A stretch of DNA of 64,000 nucleotides from assembly GCF_029626155.1 (NCBI RefSeq), contig NZ_JARUBL010000001.1, forward strand, positions 7,158,501-7,222,500, given 5' to 3'. Of this stretch, positions 34,579-42,092 are shown in pieces; within the stretch, counting starts at the first letter, position 1, and each line of letters opens with the position of its first letter. The notes beneath the pieces were generated by a model, which did no database searches, was not told where the DNA came from, and worked only from the letters and a program-made list of their open reading frames with translations. Origin of the DNA: Solwaraspora sp. WMMD1047. Its GTDB lineage: Bacteria > Actinomycetota > Actinomycetes > Mycobacteriales > Micromonosporaceae. The translations under genes were made by a program, and so were the position numbers.

Positions 34579-34732
34579 CCGCCCGCACCGGTACGTCTTC
34601 GCCGTACACGCGGTGGACGTGCCCGCCCTCGACCTGACGCCGGCCGCGACCCCGGCGGTCGTCGGCTTCAACCTGGCCTTCCACACCCTGGCCCGGGCGG
34701 TCATCCGCCCCACGTACCAGATCAAGGAGTGA
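34199..34732 (+). CDS. YbhB/YbcL-type phosphatidylethanolamine-binding (PEBP) family protein
   Basis: 177 residues from ATG 34199, with GAGGAG upstream. PEBP core motifs are present: [38 protein letters not shown] and [13 protein letters not shown], with the ligand pocket residues Asp-Pro-Asp-Ala-Pro and Gly-x-His-Arg-Tyr-like spacing. Bacterial members are soluble and their ligands are mostly unknown. It may be cotranscribed with the sigma factor, whose open frame overlaps it. Confidence 0.9.
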   Translation: [177 protein letters not shown]

Positions 34733-34737
34733 CCGGA

Positions 34738-34774
34738 CGACCGCCGGTGCCGTGCGGCACGGCACCGGCGGTCG
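34738..34774. terminator. 18-bp bidirectional hairpin
   Basis: Near-uninterrupted GC-rich palindrome; 34738-34755 pairs with 34757-34774 around GCCGTGC-G-GCACGGC. It lies 6 nt after the PEBP stop and before the convergent methyltransferase. Confidence 0.7.
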
Positions 34775-34806
34775 GATCGGTCGGCGGGGTCGCCCGCGCG
34801 CAGCGG

Positions 34807-35517
34807 TCAGCCGGGCACCCGGGCGACGGCGAACACCGACTGCCCGAAGGGCGGGCGGACCAGCTGCTCGGCCCACTTGGTGACCGGGAGCACGAGGGTG
34901 TCGTAGACCTTCACCATCGGCCCCTCCTTCGGCATCAGCCGGAAGACGTTGGTGGCCATGTAGTAGCCGATCAGGCCGAGCGCGTTGGCGTAGTGCAGCT
35001 TCTCGACGGTCAGCCCGGCCTCGGTGAGCGCGGCCCGCATCGTCTTCTTGGTGTAGCGGCGGACGTGGCCGGTGGCGATGTCGGCCGGGCCCATGGCGAA
35101 CTCGAACGCCGGCACGATCAGCACGATCGCGCCGCCCGGCCGGACCAGCTCCCGCATGCTGCGCAGGGCGCCGACGTGGTCCTCGATGTGCTCCAGCACG
35201 TTGTAGGAGACGGCGGCGGAGTAGTCACCGCGCTCCGAGTGCGGCAGCAGCATCTGCCGTACCTCGATCTTCGGTTCGCCGGCGAGCCGCTCCTTGAGGG
35301 CGATCAGCCGGTCCGGGTCCGCCTCGGTGGCCGTGAACCGGCTGAGGTAGGGCGCCCACTCCATGGCGTAGTAGCCGAGGCCACTGCCGATCTCGATCGG
35401 GTTGTCGCCGAGATAGGGCAGGGCCAGCTCGACGAACCACCGACGGTGGTTGACCGCGGTCGCGAGACCTTCGAGCACCTCTTCCTGAACCCGCTGATCT
35501 CCTGTTATTTCTACCAT
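34807..35517 (-). CDS. class I SAM-dependent methyltransferase
   Basis: 236 residues from ATG 35517 (MVEITGDQRVQEEVLEGL). Motifs: NPIEIGSGLGYYAMEWAPYL, FTATEADPDRLIAL, YSAAVSYNVLEHIEDHVGAL and LVRPGGAIVLIVPAFEFAMG. The C-terminus has YTKKTMRAALTEAGLTVEKLHYANALG, typical of methyltransferases associated with glycan or lipid pathways. The frame is open to 35697 without biological-looking sequence. It is divergent from a GT-C-like membrane protein, repeating the pairing seen in the 6-20 kb cluster. Confidence 0.85.
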   Translation of the reverse strand: MVEITGDQRVQEEVLEGLATAVNHRRWFVELALPYLGDNPIEIGSGLGYYAMEWAPYLSRFTATEADPDRLIALKERLAGEPKIEVRQMLLPHSERGDYSAAVSYNVLEHIEDHVGALRSMRELVRPGGAIVLIVPAFEFAMGPADIATGHVRRYTKKTMRAALTEAGLTVEKLHYANALGLIGYYMATNVFRLMPKEGPMVKVYDTLVLPVTKWAEQLVRPPFGQSVFAVARVPG

Positions 35518-35730
35518 GCGTCGATTCCTCACGATCTGAACCCGACCTGCAGCGGTCCGACAGAGTGAACCATCTACGACGACCGTAGGGAAATTGGGGC
35601 GCGGATGCGGCCTGATCCACCGAGTTGAAGCACGGTCGTGACCCTCGCACTGGACGTATCGGTACATATGACGCCAGTTCCGGTGAAGGAATATCACGTT
35701 ACGCCCGAGTTACCTACTCTTGGTAGCCAG

Positions 35731-37533
35731 ATGGCTACGATTCAGTCGACCACCGTCGAACCGCCCGCCGACGAACCGGCGCGGACCGTGGCCGGGGTCA
35801 CCACCACCCCGCCCGATGTCCGGCGCGGCCGGCTCGGGGACGCCGCCGCCGGCGTGAGCTTCGTCGCGCTGGCCGGCTGGCTCACCGCCCGGCTCTGGGC
35901 CGACCCCGGGCAGGAACTCCGGTCGAACTCCACCGATCAGGCCTTCTTCACCTGGATGCTGGCGCACGGCGGCCGGCTGGTGGGCGCCCCGACCGACCCG
36001 CTGCACTCGGCGCAGATGAACGTGCCGGACGGGGTGAACCTGATGGCGAACACCTCGGTGCTCGCGCTCACCCTGCCGATGGCGCCGGTCACCCTGCTCG
36101 CCGGCCCCCGGGCCGCGTTCACCGTGCTGCTCACCGCGGTCCTGGTCGGCACGGCGCTGGCCTGGTACCTGGTGCTGACCCGGCCGTTGGCCCTGCCCCG
36201 GCCGGCGGCCTGGGTGGGCGCCGGCTTCTGCGCCTTCTCCCCCGCCATGGTGTCGCACGCCAACGGCCACCCGAACATCGTGGCGCAGTTTCTCGTACCG
36301 CTGATCATCTGGCGGACCCTGCGGCTGACGGCGGACCGGTGGCTGCGAAACGGCGTGCTGCTCGGCCTGCTGGTCACCGCGCAGGCCTTCATCAACCTGG
36401 AGATCCTGCTGCTCACCGCGGTCGGACTCGGGGTGTTCGTGGTGATCGTGGCCGCCCGGCGGGCGGATCTGCGGCGGCGCTGGCGGCCGTTCCTGGCCGC
36501 CCTCGGGGTGGCCGCCGTGGTGGCGGGGACGCTGCTCGGCTATCCGCTGCACGAGCTGTTCGCCGGGGCCCAGTCGTACCGGGGTCTGCCGCCGTCGGTC
36601 CGGGACTACGGCGCCGACCTCGCCTCTTTCGTGGCGTTCTCCACCGAGTCGCTGGCCGGCGACCCGGCCGCCGTCAAGCCGCTGCGGCAGAACCCGAGCG
36701 AGGAGAACGCCTTCTTCGGCTGGCCGCTTGTCGTCCTACTGGTGGTCCTGGTCGCCTGGCTGCGCCGCAGCGCCGTGGTGATCGGGCTGGCCGGCGCCGG
36801 GCTGGTCTTCGCCGCGTTGTCGCTCGGGTCGAGGATCAGGGTGACCGGCCGGCAGACCGGGGTGCCCGGCCCGTGGGCGGCGTTGGACGCCGTTCCGGTG
36901 CTCGACTCGGTGGTGCCGACCCGGTGGGCGCTGGCCATCACCCCGGTCGCCGGCCTGTTGCTGGCGCTGGGCTGCCAGCGGTTGCCGCGGGCGGTCCCCC
37001 GGCCGGCCCTGCGCAACGGGCTGACGGCCGTGCTGGTGATGGCGCTGCTGCCGCTCGCGCCGACCCCGCTGCCCACCCGGGACCGCCCGCCGGTGCCGGA
37101 CTTCGTCACCAGCGGCGCCTGGCGGCAGTACGCCGACGGCGGCCGGACGGTGGTGCCGTTGCCGTTGCCGGACGCCAACTACGCCCAGCCGCTCACCTGG
37201 TCCGCGGTCACCGGACTGGACCTACGGCTACCGCGGGGTTACTTCCTCGGGCCGGCCGCCGACCCGGACCGCACCGGCCGGTTCTCGGCACCGCCCCGCC
37301 CCACCGACCGGTTCTTCGACCGGATCCGCCGGACCGGTCAGGTGCCGCCGGTCGACGAGCGGCTGCGCGCCGCGTTCAGCGCCGATCTGCGGCACTGGCG
37401 GGCGGGCGTGGTGGTGCTGGCGCCGCAACCGCACGAGCTGGCGCTGCGGCAGGGCATGACGGCGCTGAGCGGGTTCGAGCCGACGTTGACCGGCGGGGTG
37501 TGGATCTGGGACGTCCGCGCCATCACCGGCTGA
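35731..37533 (+). CDS. polytopic membrane protein, GT-C glycosyltransferase-like
   Basis: 600 residues from ATG 35731 (MATIQSTTVEPP). A polar N-terminus is followed by about ten helices. DQAFFTWMLAHGGRLV with the downstream MNVPDGVNLMANTSVLALTLPMAP resembles the first lumenal loop of GT-C enzymes, where an acidic residue acts. The C-terminal 130 residues are extracytoplasmic (YADGGRTVVPLPLPDANYA, FFDRIRRTGQVPPVDERLR). The family is unnamed; homologues are annotated as hypothetical or glycosyltransferase membrane proteins. The substrate is presumably a polyprenyl-phosphate sugar. Confidence 0.65.
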   Translation: MATIQSTTVEPPADEPARTVAGVTTTPPDVRRGRLGDAAAGVSFVALAGWLTARLWADPGQELRSNSTDQAFFTWMLAHGGRLVGAPTDPLHSAQMNVPDGVNLMANTSVLALTLPMAPVTLLAGPRAAFTVLLTAVLVGTALAWYLVLTRPLALPRPAAWVGAGFCAFSPAMVSHANGHPNIVAQFLVPLIIWRTLRLTADRWLRNGVLLGLLVTAQAFINLEILLLTAVGLGVFVVIVAARRADLRRRWRPFLAALGVAAVVAGTLLGYPLHELFAGAQSYRGLPPSVRDYGADLASFVAFSTESLAGDPAAVKPLRQNPSEENAFFGWPLVVLLVVLVAWLRRSAVVIGLAGAGLVFAALSLGSRIRVTGRQTGVPGPWAALDAVPVLDSVVPTRWALAITPVAGLLLALGCQRLPRAVPRPALRNGLTAVLVMALLPLAPTPLPTRDRPPVPDFVTSGAWRQYADGGRTVVPLPLPDANYAQPLTWSAVTGLDLRLPRGYFLGPAADPDRTGRFSAPPRPTDRFFDRIRRTGQVPPVDERLRAAFSADLRHWRAGVVVLAPQPHELALRQGMTALSGFEPTLTGGVWIWDVRAITG

Positions 37534-37572
37534 TCGGCCCCGCCTCTCGGCCCGGGTCGACTCTCCGGCGGC

Positions 37573-37596
37573 CCGCTGGGCCGGCTGACCCAGCGG
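37573..37596. terminator. hairpin between convergent genes
   Basis: CCGCTGGG (37573-37580) and CCCAGCGG (37589-37596) form an 8-bp stem with an 8-nt loop, 40 nt after the GT-C-like gene and before the convergent (2Fe-2S) gene. Confidence 0.45.
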
Positions 37597-37623
37597 CACG
37601 GTGCCCTGCCGGTCTGGCGGGCG

Positions 37624-38409
37624 TCAGGAGGGGCGGATGCAGCAGCCGGCGCAGATCTTGGGTTGCGGCAGCGTGAAGGCGAGGCAGCAGGTCCGGCGCT
37701 GTACGGTCAGCTCGCCGGTCGGACCGGGCACCAGCTCGATCAGGTCGCCGATGTCCAGCGCGTCGAGCAGGGCGCCGATGTGCTGCGCCGACGAACCCGG
37801 CAGCGTGTCGGCCGCCCGCAGGACGCCGTGCGCCACCCCGGAGGCGACCGAGCCGAGCAGCGTGCGGCTGCCGAGTCGTACCCGGTCGTGGATCGAGTCC
37901 AGCATCGGCGTCAGATGCTGGTCCAGCAGGGATTCCCGGAGCGCGGCCAGCAGGGCCGCCTCGTCGGCGACCACCCGCACCTCCGGCCGCCCGGCCAGCG
38001 CCAGCGGGTCGGTGGGCAACACCGCCACCTCGGTGCAGCGGCGCAGGCCCAGGGTGAGCAGCGGCTGGTCGTCCTCGAAGTGGATCAGCACGTCGGCGGG
38101 GCGCAGCAGCGGGACCCGCCGGGCGGACGCCCAGCCCAGCACCGCCGGCAGCGCCAGCCAATAGGTGTACGCCTTCCAGGCCAGCGCGGCGGCCGCGTGC
38201 GGCGCGGCGTTCCAGCGGTGCCGGGCGGCATCGAGCAGCTGCGGCAGCCGGGTGCCGTCGACCAGCTCGGTGGCCGGCGTCCAGCCCGCCTCGTCCGCCA
38301 CGGTCAGGCCGGGCGCGAGGCCGGGCAGATCGTCGGTGCCGAACATCGCCCGCAGGGTCGAGGTGACGGGAGCGAGTGGCGCGGCGCGGCCATCGAGGAG
38401 TGTCGTCAC
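37624..38409 (-). CDS. FhuF-like (2Fe-2S)-binding ferric iron reductase
   Basis: 261 residues from GTG 38409. The C-terminus RRTCCLAFTLPQPKICAGCC has the CC-x10-C-x2-C arrangement of the FhuF/siderophore ferric reductase (2Fe-2S) site. The middle has AALAWKAYTYWLALPAVLGW and DVLIHFEDDQPLL, typical of actinobacterial members. These proteins reduce Fe(III) from internalised siderophores. A DmdR/IdeR-like iron box lies about 150 nt upstream, consistent with induction under iron starvation. No siderophore biosynthesis or uptake gene is adjacent. Confidence 0.8.
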   Translation of the reverse strand: MTTLLDGRAAPLAPVTSTLRAMFGTDDLPGLAPGLTVADEAGWTPATELVDGTRLPQLLDAARHRWNAAPHAAAALAWKAYTYWLALPAVLGWASARRVPLLRPADVLIHFEDDQPLLTLGLRRCTEVAVLPTDPLALAGRPEVRVVADEAALLAALRESLLDQHLTPMLDSIHDRVRLGSRTLLGSVASGVAHGVLRAADTLPGSSAQHIGALLDALDIGDLIELVPGPTGELTVQRRTCCLAFTLPQPKICAGCCIRPS

Positions 38410-38555
38410 GCTGTGTGGCCAGTCTCGGACAGTACGCTGAGACCGGGAAGGGCGGTTCCGGACCTGCCGGCACATCGCCTCTCGTGGCCTCGCGTTACCG
38501 CTGTCACCTGGACTCCACCCTCCCTGGCCGATGCCGACGGGCAACCATAACCCAC

Positions 38556-38574
38556 TAAGGCAAGGCTAACCAGA
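38556..38574 (-). promoter_or_regulatory. candidate iron box (DmdR/IdeR operator)
   Basis: On the minus strand TCTGGTTAGCCTTGCCTTA matches the 19-bp actinobacterial iron-box consensus (TTAGGTTAGSCTAACCTAA) at about 13 positions, including the GGTTAGCCT core. It is 147 nt upstream of the FhuF-like gene, the expected type of target. Confidence 0.55.
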
Positions 38575-38740
38575 GTACGGAGCCACGGGGGACGTTCGTC
38601 ACGATTGGTAGCTGAATTTGGTGGGCCACCCAGGGTGGCGGGAGGATCGACAAGGATGGAGTAATTGTCAAGCCAAATGTCGTTAACGCGCCAGTCGTGT
38701 CCCGCTGAGCGACTCGGCACTCAAACTGAAATTCCCGGCC

Positions 38741-39835
38741 ATGAGGACCATGATGACAACCTCGCCTATCGAGCGGGCTGCCGACTCGTTCGCGGCCGAG
38801 CTGTCCCGTCAGCGGCTCGAGCGGGGCATGACGAAGAAACAGCTCGCTGCCCGGATGGGTTTCGACCCCTCCTACGTCAGCCACGTCGAGGGCCGGCGCC
38901 ACCGGCCCACCGAGGACTTCGCCCGCCGGGCGGAGGCCGTGCTCGGCGCGTCCGGCGCCATCTGGCAGCGCTTCCAGGAGTACGACGTGCTCCGGCAGGC
39001 CCGCTCCGGCAGCGCCGCCCAGCGCGACCCGCACGTCCCCGAGCAGTGGATGCCACCCGGCACCGGGCTGATCATCGAACACGAGCTGGCCAGTCTCTCG
39101 TACCACGAGGGCCGGTACCGCTGCGTGGTACGGCGGGCCCTCTACAACGCCGGCACCGAGCCGGTCACCCGCTATCTGGTCCGGCTGGCGGTCGACCGGT
39201 TCCCGGCCGACCCGGGCCGGTCCAACCGGCACCACCGGGACCACCCGCTGACCTTCGCCGAACTCGACCTGCGGGCACACTGCGACGACCACGGCAGCCG
39301 GGAGCCGATGGAATGGCGAAAGAAGCACGACCGGGACGCCTTCAAGGAGGCGTGGCTGCTCTTCGAGAACGCTGACGGCCGGTTCCCCCTCTATCCCGGC
39401 TCGCGGGTCACCATCGAGTACACCTACTCGGTGTCGGAGGAGAAGTGGGGGCAGTGGTTCCAGCGGGCGGTGCGACTGCCGACCCGGCGGCTCGCCATCC
39501 GGCTGAGCCTGCCGCTGCAGCTCGACCCGCAGGTCTGGGGGGTGGAGACCTCACTGTCCGCCGAGGAGGGGCCGCTGCGTACCCCGCCGCAGCGGCACGA
39601 CGAGGACGGCCGGGCGCTGTTCGAGTGGTCCACCGAGGACCCGCCGCTGAACGCCCGGTACCGACTGGAGTGGCGCTACCGGGCCCAGCCCGCCGCTGCT
39701 GGCGGATCCGCGCCGGCCGGCCGGGCGATCATCCCGAGCCAGCCGATCCCCGGCGAGGCACCCGACCCCGAGGAGCGGATCACCTCCGGTGACTCGGCGC
39801 TGCCGGCGCAGGGGGGTCGCGGACCACTGGAGTGA
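38741..39835 (+). CDS. XRE-type helix-turn-helix protein with conserved C-terminal domain
   Basis: 364 residues; ATG 38741 and ATG 38753 are both possible starts. Residues 5-70 are an XRE/Cro helix-turn-helix (ERGMTKKQLAARMGFDPSYVSHVEG). The remaining 290 residues form an all-soluble domain with LSYHEGRYRCVVRRALYN, PLTFAELDLRAHCDD, YTYSVSEEKWGQWFQRAVRLPTR and NARYRLEWRYRA. This combination recurs in actinobacteria, but the C-terminal function is not known to me. It probably binds a ligand or partner. A textbook terminator follows. Confidence 0.75.
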   Translation: MRTMMTTSPIERAADSFAAELSRQRLERGMTKKQLAARMGFDPSYVSHVEGRRHRPTEDFARRAEAVLGASGAIWQRFQEYDVLRQARSGSAAQRDPHVPEQWMPPGTGLIIEHELASLSYHEGRYRCVVRRALYNAGTEPVTRYLVRLAVDRFPADPGRSNRHHRDHPLTFAELDLRAHCDDHGSREPMEWRKKHDRDAFKEAWLLFENADGRFPLYPGSRVTIEYTYSVSEEKWGQWFQRAVRLPTRRLAIRLSLPLQLDPQVWGVETSLSAEEGPLRTPPQRHDEDGRALFEWSTEDPPLNARYRLEWRYRAQPAAAGGSAPAGRAIIPSQPIPGEAPDPEERITSGDSALPAQGGRGPLE

Positions 39836-39857
39836 ACGCTCCCACCCCACCCACGAA

Positions 39858-39901
39858 CCTGGTCTCGGGCCCTGCCGGCAGGGCCCGAGACCAGGCTTTT
39901 T
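39858..39901 (+). terminator. rho-independent terminator
   Basis: A perfect 19-bp inverted repeat (39858-39876 with 39877-39895, core GGGCCCTGCC/GGCAGGGCCC) is followed by CTTTTT. It is the clearest intrinsic terminator in the window and would also stop the convergent flavohemoglobin-like transcript. Confidence 0.85.
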
Positions 39902-39924
39902 CGGGGGGAAGGGTAGCTTCTGGG

Positions 39925-41040
39925 TCAGACGTCGCCGAACGCGTCGTACCTGATGTTGCCGGTCGGCACCCGGTGCTCGGCCAGCGTCCGCAGCGCGGTC
40001 CGGACCAGTGCCGCCGAGCCGGAGACATAGCAGTCGTGCGTGGTCCACGGGCCGTACCGGTCGAGCACCTCGGAGATCTCGCCGCGCTCCCCCGCGAACC
40101 CGGGGTCGGCGCTGCAGGCCGGCACCACCGACAGCCACGGATGCTGGGCGGCCAGGTGGTACAGCTCGGTCAACCCGTACAGGTCGTCCCGGGTGTTGGC
40201 GGCGAAGAAGACGTGCACCCAGCGGGACCGGTTCTCCCGGGTCAGCTCCTCGACCAGCGCCTTGATCGGGGCGAGCCCGACCCCACCGGCGACGCAGAGC
40301 ACGTCCCGGTCGGAATCCTCGGTCAGGGTCATCGAGCCCATCGGCGCTGCCAACCGGAGCAGGTCGCCGGGGCGGACCCGGCGGACCAGGGCGCTGGAGA
40401 CCCAGCCGGCGCCTACCGCCCGGACGTGGAACTCCATCGTGTTGTCGTCGTTCGGGGCGTTCGCGATCGAGTAGGTCCGCCAGAGCCGGGGCTGGTAGCG
40501 GGGCGCCTCGATGCTGACGTACTGGCCGGCGCGGTAGGGCAGCCGGTGCAGCAGCGGTTGACAGGTGATGACCGCCACGTCGGCACCCCGCCGCTCGTGG
40601 CTGAGCACCTCGGCGTGCCAGAACGGCGGGTTCGGATCATCCTCGGCGCCGGCCAGCATCTTGTCGGAGATGACCTGGTACGCGTCCCGCCATGCCTGGT
40701 CGTACTCGACGCTCCACTGGTCGCCGGCGAAGGCCCGCAGCGCGTCGAGCAGGGCCGCGCCGACCACGTCGTAGTGCTCGGGCCGGACGTGGTACTTGCG
40801 GTGGTCCCGGCCCAGCGAGCGCAGGTAGTCGTCCAGGCGCTCCGGGTCGTCCATGTTCTGGACGGCGGTGACGATCGCCTCCAGGAGACGGTCCCGCTGC
40901 CCGTCCATCTGGACGGGGAAGAGATCCCGCAGGCGCGGGTCGGAGAGGAACATCCGGGCGTAGAAGTATCCAGCGACCTTGTCCCGCTGATCCTCGACGA
41001 GGATCCAGCTCTCCTTCAACAGCTGCGCGAGGTTATCCAT
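39925..41040 (-). CDS. globin-FAD/NAD reductase (flavohemoglobin-like)
   Basis: 371 residues from ATG 41040 (AAGG 6 nt upstream). Residues 1-130 are a globin fold (KESWILVEDQRDKVAGYFYARMF, quoted in part; DHRKYHVRPEHYDVVG with the proximal His). Residues 140-371 are a ferredoxin-reductase type domain: FAD-binding RLWRTYSIANAP, NAD-binding CVAGGVGLAPIKAL and C-terminal DCYVSGSAALVRTAL. This is the two-domain plan of flavohemoglobins, which detoxify nitric oxide; the reductase half is a little shorter than in Hmp (about 400 residues). A perfect palindrome lies upstream. Confidence 0.85.
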   Translation of the reverse strand: MDNLAQLLKESWILVEDQRDKVAGYFYARMFLSDPRLRDLFPVQMDGQRDRLLEAIVTAVQNMDDPERLDDYLRSLGRDHRKYHVRPEHYDVVGAALLDALRAFAGDQWSVEYDQAWRDAYQVISDKMLAGAEDDPNPPFWHAEVLSHERRGADVAVITCQPLLHRLPYRAGQYVSIEAPRYQPRLWRTYSIANAPNDDNTMEFHVRAVGAGWVSSALVRRVRPGDLLRLAAPMGSMTLTEDSDRDVLCVAGGVGLAPIKALVEELTRENRSRWVHVFFAANTRDDLYGLTELYHLAAQHPWLSVVPACSADPGFAGERGEISEVLDRYGPWTTHDCYVSGSAALVRTALRTLAEHRVPTGNIRYDAFGDV

Positions 41041-41135
41041 GACACCCTTCTCGATCAGCTCCAGGGTCCGCGGCGTTCGGGGTGGTCGCTGGGGGGCGCG
41101 CGCCGCAACCAGGATCGCCAGACGGAGACACACCG

Positions 41136-41156
41136 GGTCGCACAGAGTGTGCGACC
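41136..41156. promoter_or_regulatory. 9-bp-arm palindrome, candidate operator
   Basis: GGTCGCACA-GAG-TGTGCGACC is a perfect 21-bp hyphenated palindrome about 96 nt upstream of the flavohemoglobin-like gene and 86 nt upstream of the divergent CPBP gene. It fits a dimeric regulator site; the regulator is unknown. Confidence 0.45.
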
Positions 41157-41241
41157 ACGATCGCTATCAGTGACGTTATCCGGCTAATCGGGACGAGCCG
41201 GGCGGGCGGTGGAGCGCCCCGGCGGCGAGATCGGGCAGAGT

Positions 41242-42027
41242 ATGCGGGTGACCGTTGATCTCGCCCCACCCCGGCAGCCGCTGTCGCGAGGGGTCCTGAG
41301 CACCGAGGTGCTACTCGTCCTCGGCCTGTCCCTGGGGCAGTCGGCCATCTACGCCACGGTCACCATCGTCGCCCGGCTGACCGCCGACCGGCCGCTCTCG
41401 CAGCAGACCGCCACCCTCAACGCCTCCCAGTCGGCCCGGCCCTGGCTGGACCTCACGTACCAGCTGCTCGGCATCGCATTCGCGCTGGTTCCGGTGCTGC
41501 TCGCCGTACACCTGCTCAACCGGGACCCCGGCGACGCGCGAGCGACGCTCGGCCTGGACCCCCGACGGCCCGGCCGGGACCTGGCCTGGGGCGCGGCGCT
41601 CGCCGCCGCGATCGGCCTGCCCGGGATCGGGCTGTTCTGGGCCGCGGCGGCGCTCGGCATCAACGCCAGCGTGGTGCCGGCCGGGCTCCCCGACCTGTGG
41701 TGGACGGTGCCGGTGCTGATCCTGGCCGCCACCCAGAACGCCATCCTGGAAGAGGTGATCGTCGTCGGGTACCTGATGACCCGGCTGCGGGAGCTGGGCT
41801 GGCGGGTCGGCGCGGTGCTCGCCACCAGCGCGCTGCTGCGCGGTTCCTACCACCTCTACCAGGGATTCGGCGCGTTCGTCGGAAACGTGATCATGGGAGT
41901 GGTACTCGGCCTGTTCTTCCTGCGGACCAGGCGGGTGCTGCCGCTGGTCATCGCGCACACCCTGCTGGACGTGGTCGCCTTCGTCGGGTACGCCCTGCTG
42001 CCACGCGAGTGGTTCGACTGGCTCTGA
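41242..42027 (+). CDS. CPBP-family intramembrane protein (Abi/CAAX-protease-like)
   Basis: 261 residues from ATG 41242 (GTG 41209 and GTG 41248 are also in frame). About eight helices. The CPBP motifs are visible: NAILEEVIVVGYLMTRL (the EExxxR-like motif, here EEVIVVGYL without the usual Arg), LLRGSYHLYQGFGAF (second motif with His) and IAHTLLDVVAF (third, His-x3-Asp). Family members include intramembrane proteases and bacteriocin-immunity proteins; the role here is unknown. The missing Arg after EE is a common variant. Confidence 0.8.
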   Translation: MRVTVDLAPPRQPLSRGVLSTEVLLVLGLSLGQSAIYATVTIVARLTADRPLSQQTATLNASQSARPWLDLTYQLLGIAFALVPVLLAVHLLNRDPGDARATLGLDPRRPGRDLAWGAALAAAIGLPGIGLFWAAAALGINASVVPAGLPDLWWTVPVLILAATQNAILEEVIVVGYLMTRLRELGWRVGAVLATSALLRGSYHLYQGFGAFVGNVIMGVVLGLFFLRTRRVLPLVIAHTLLDVVAFVGYALLPREWFDWL

Positions 42028-42092
42028 CGGTCCGGCCGCTCCTGCCAGTTTCCTTCTCTGGTGCTGCCGGTTTCCTGGCTGGTTCTGGCTGG

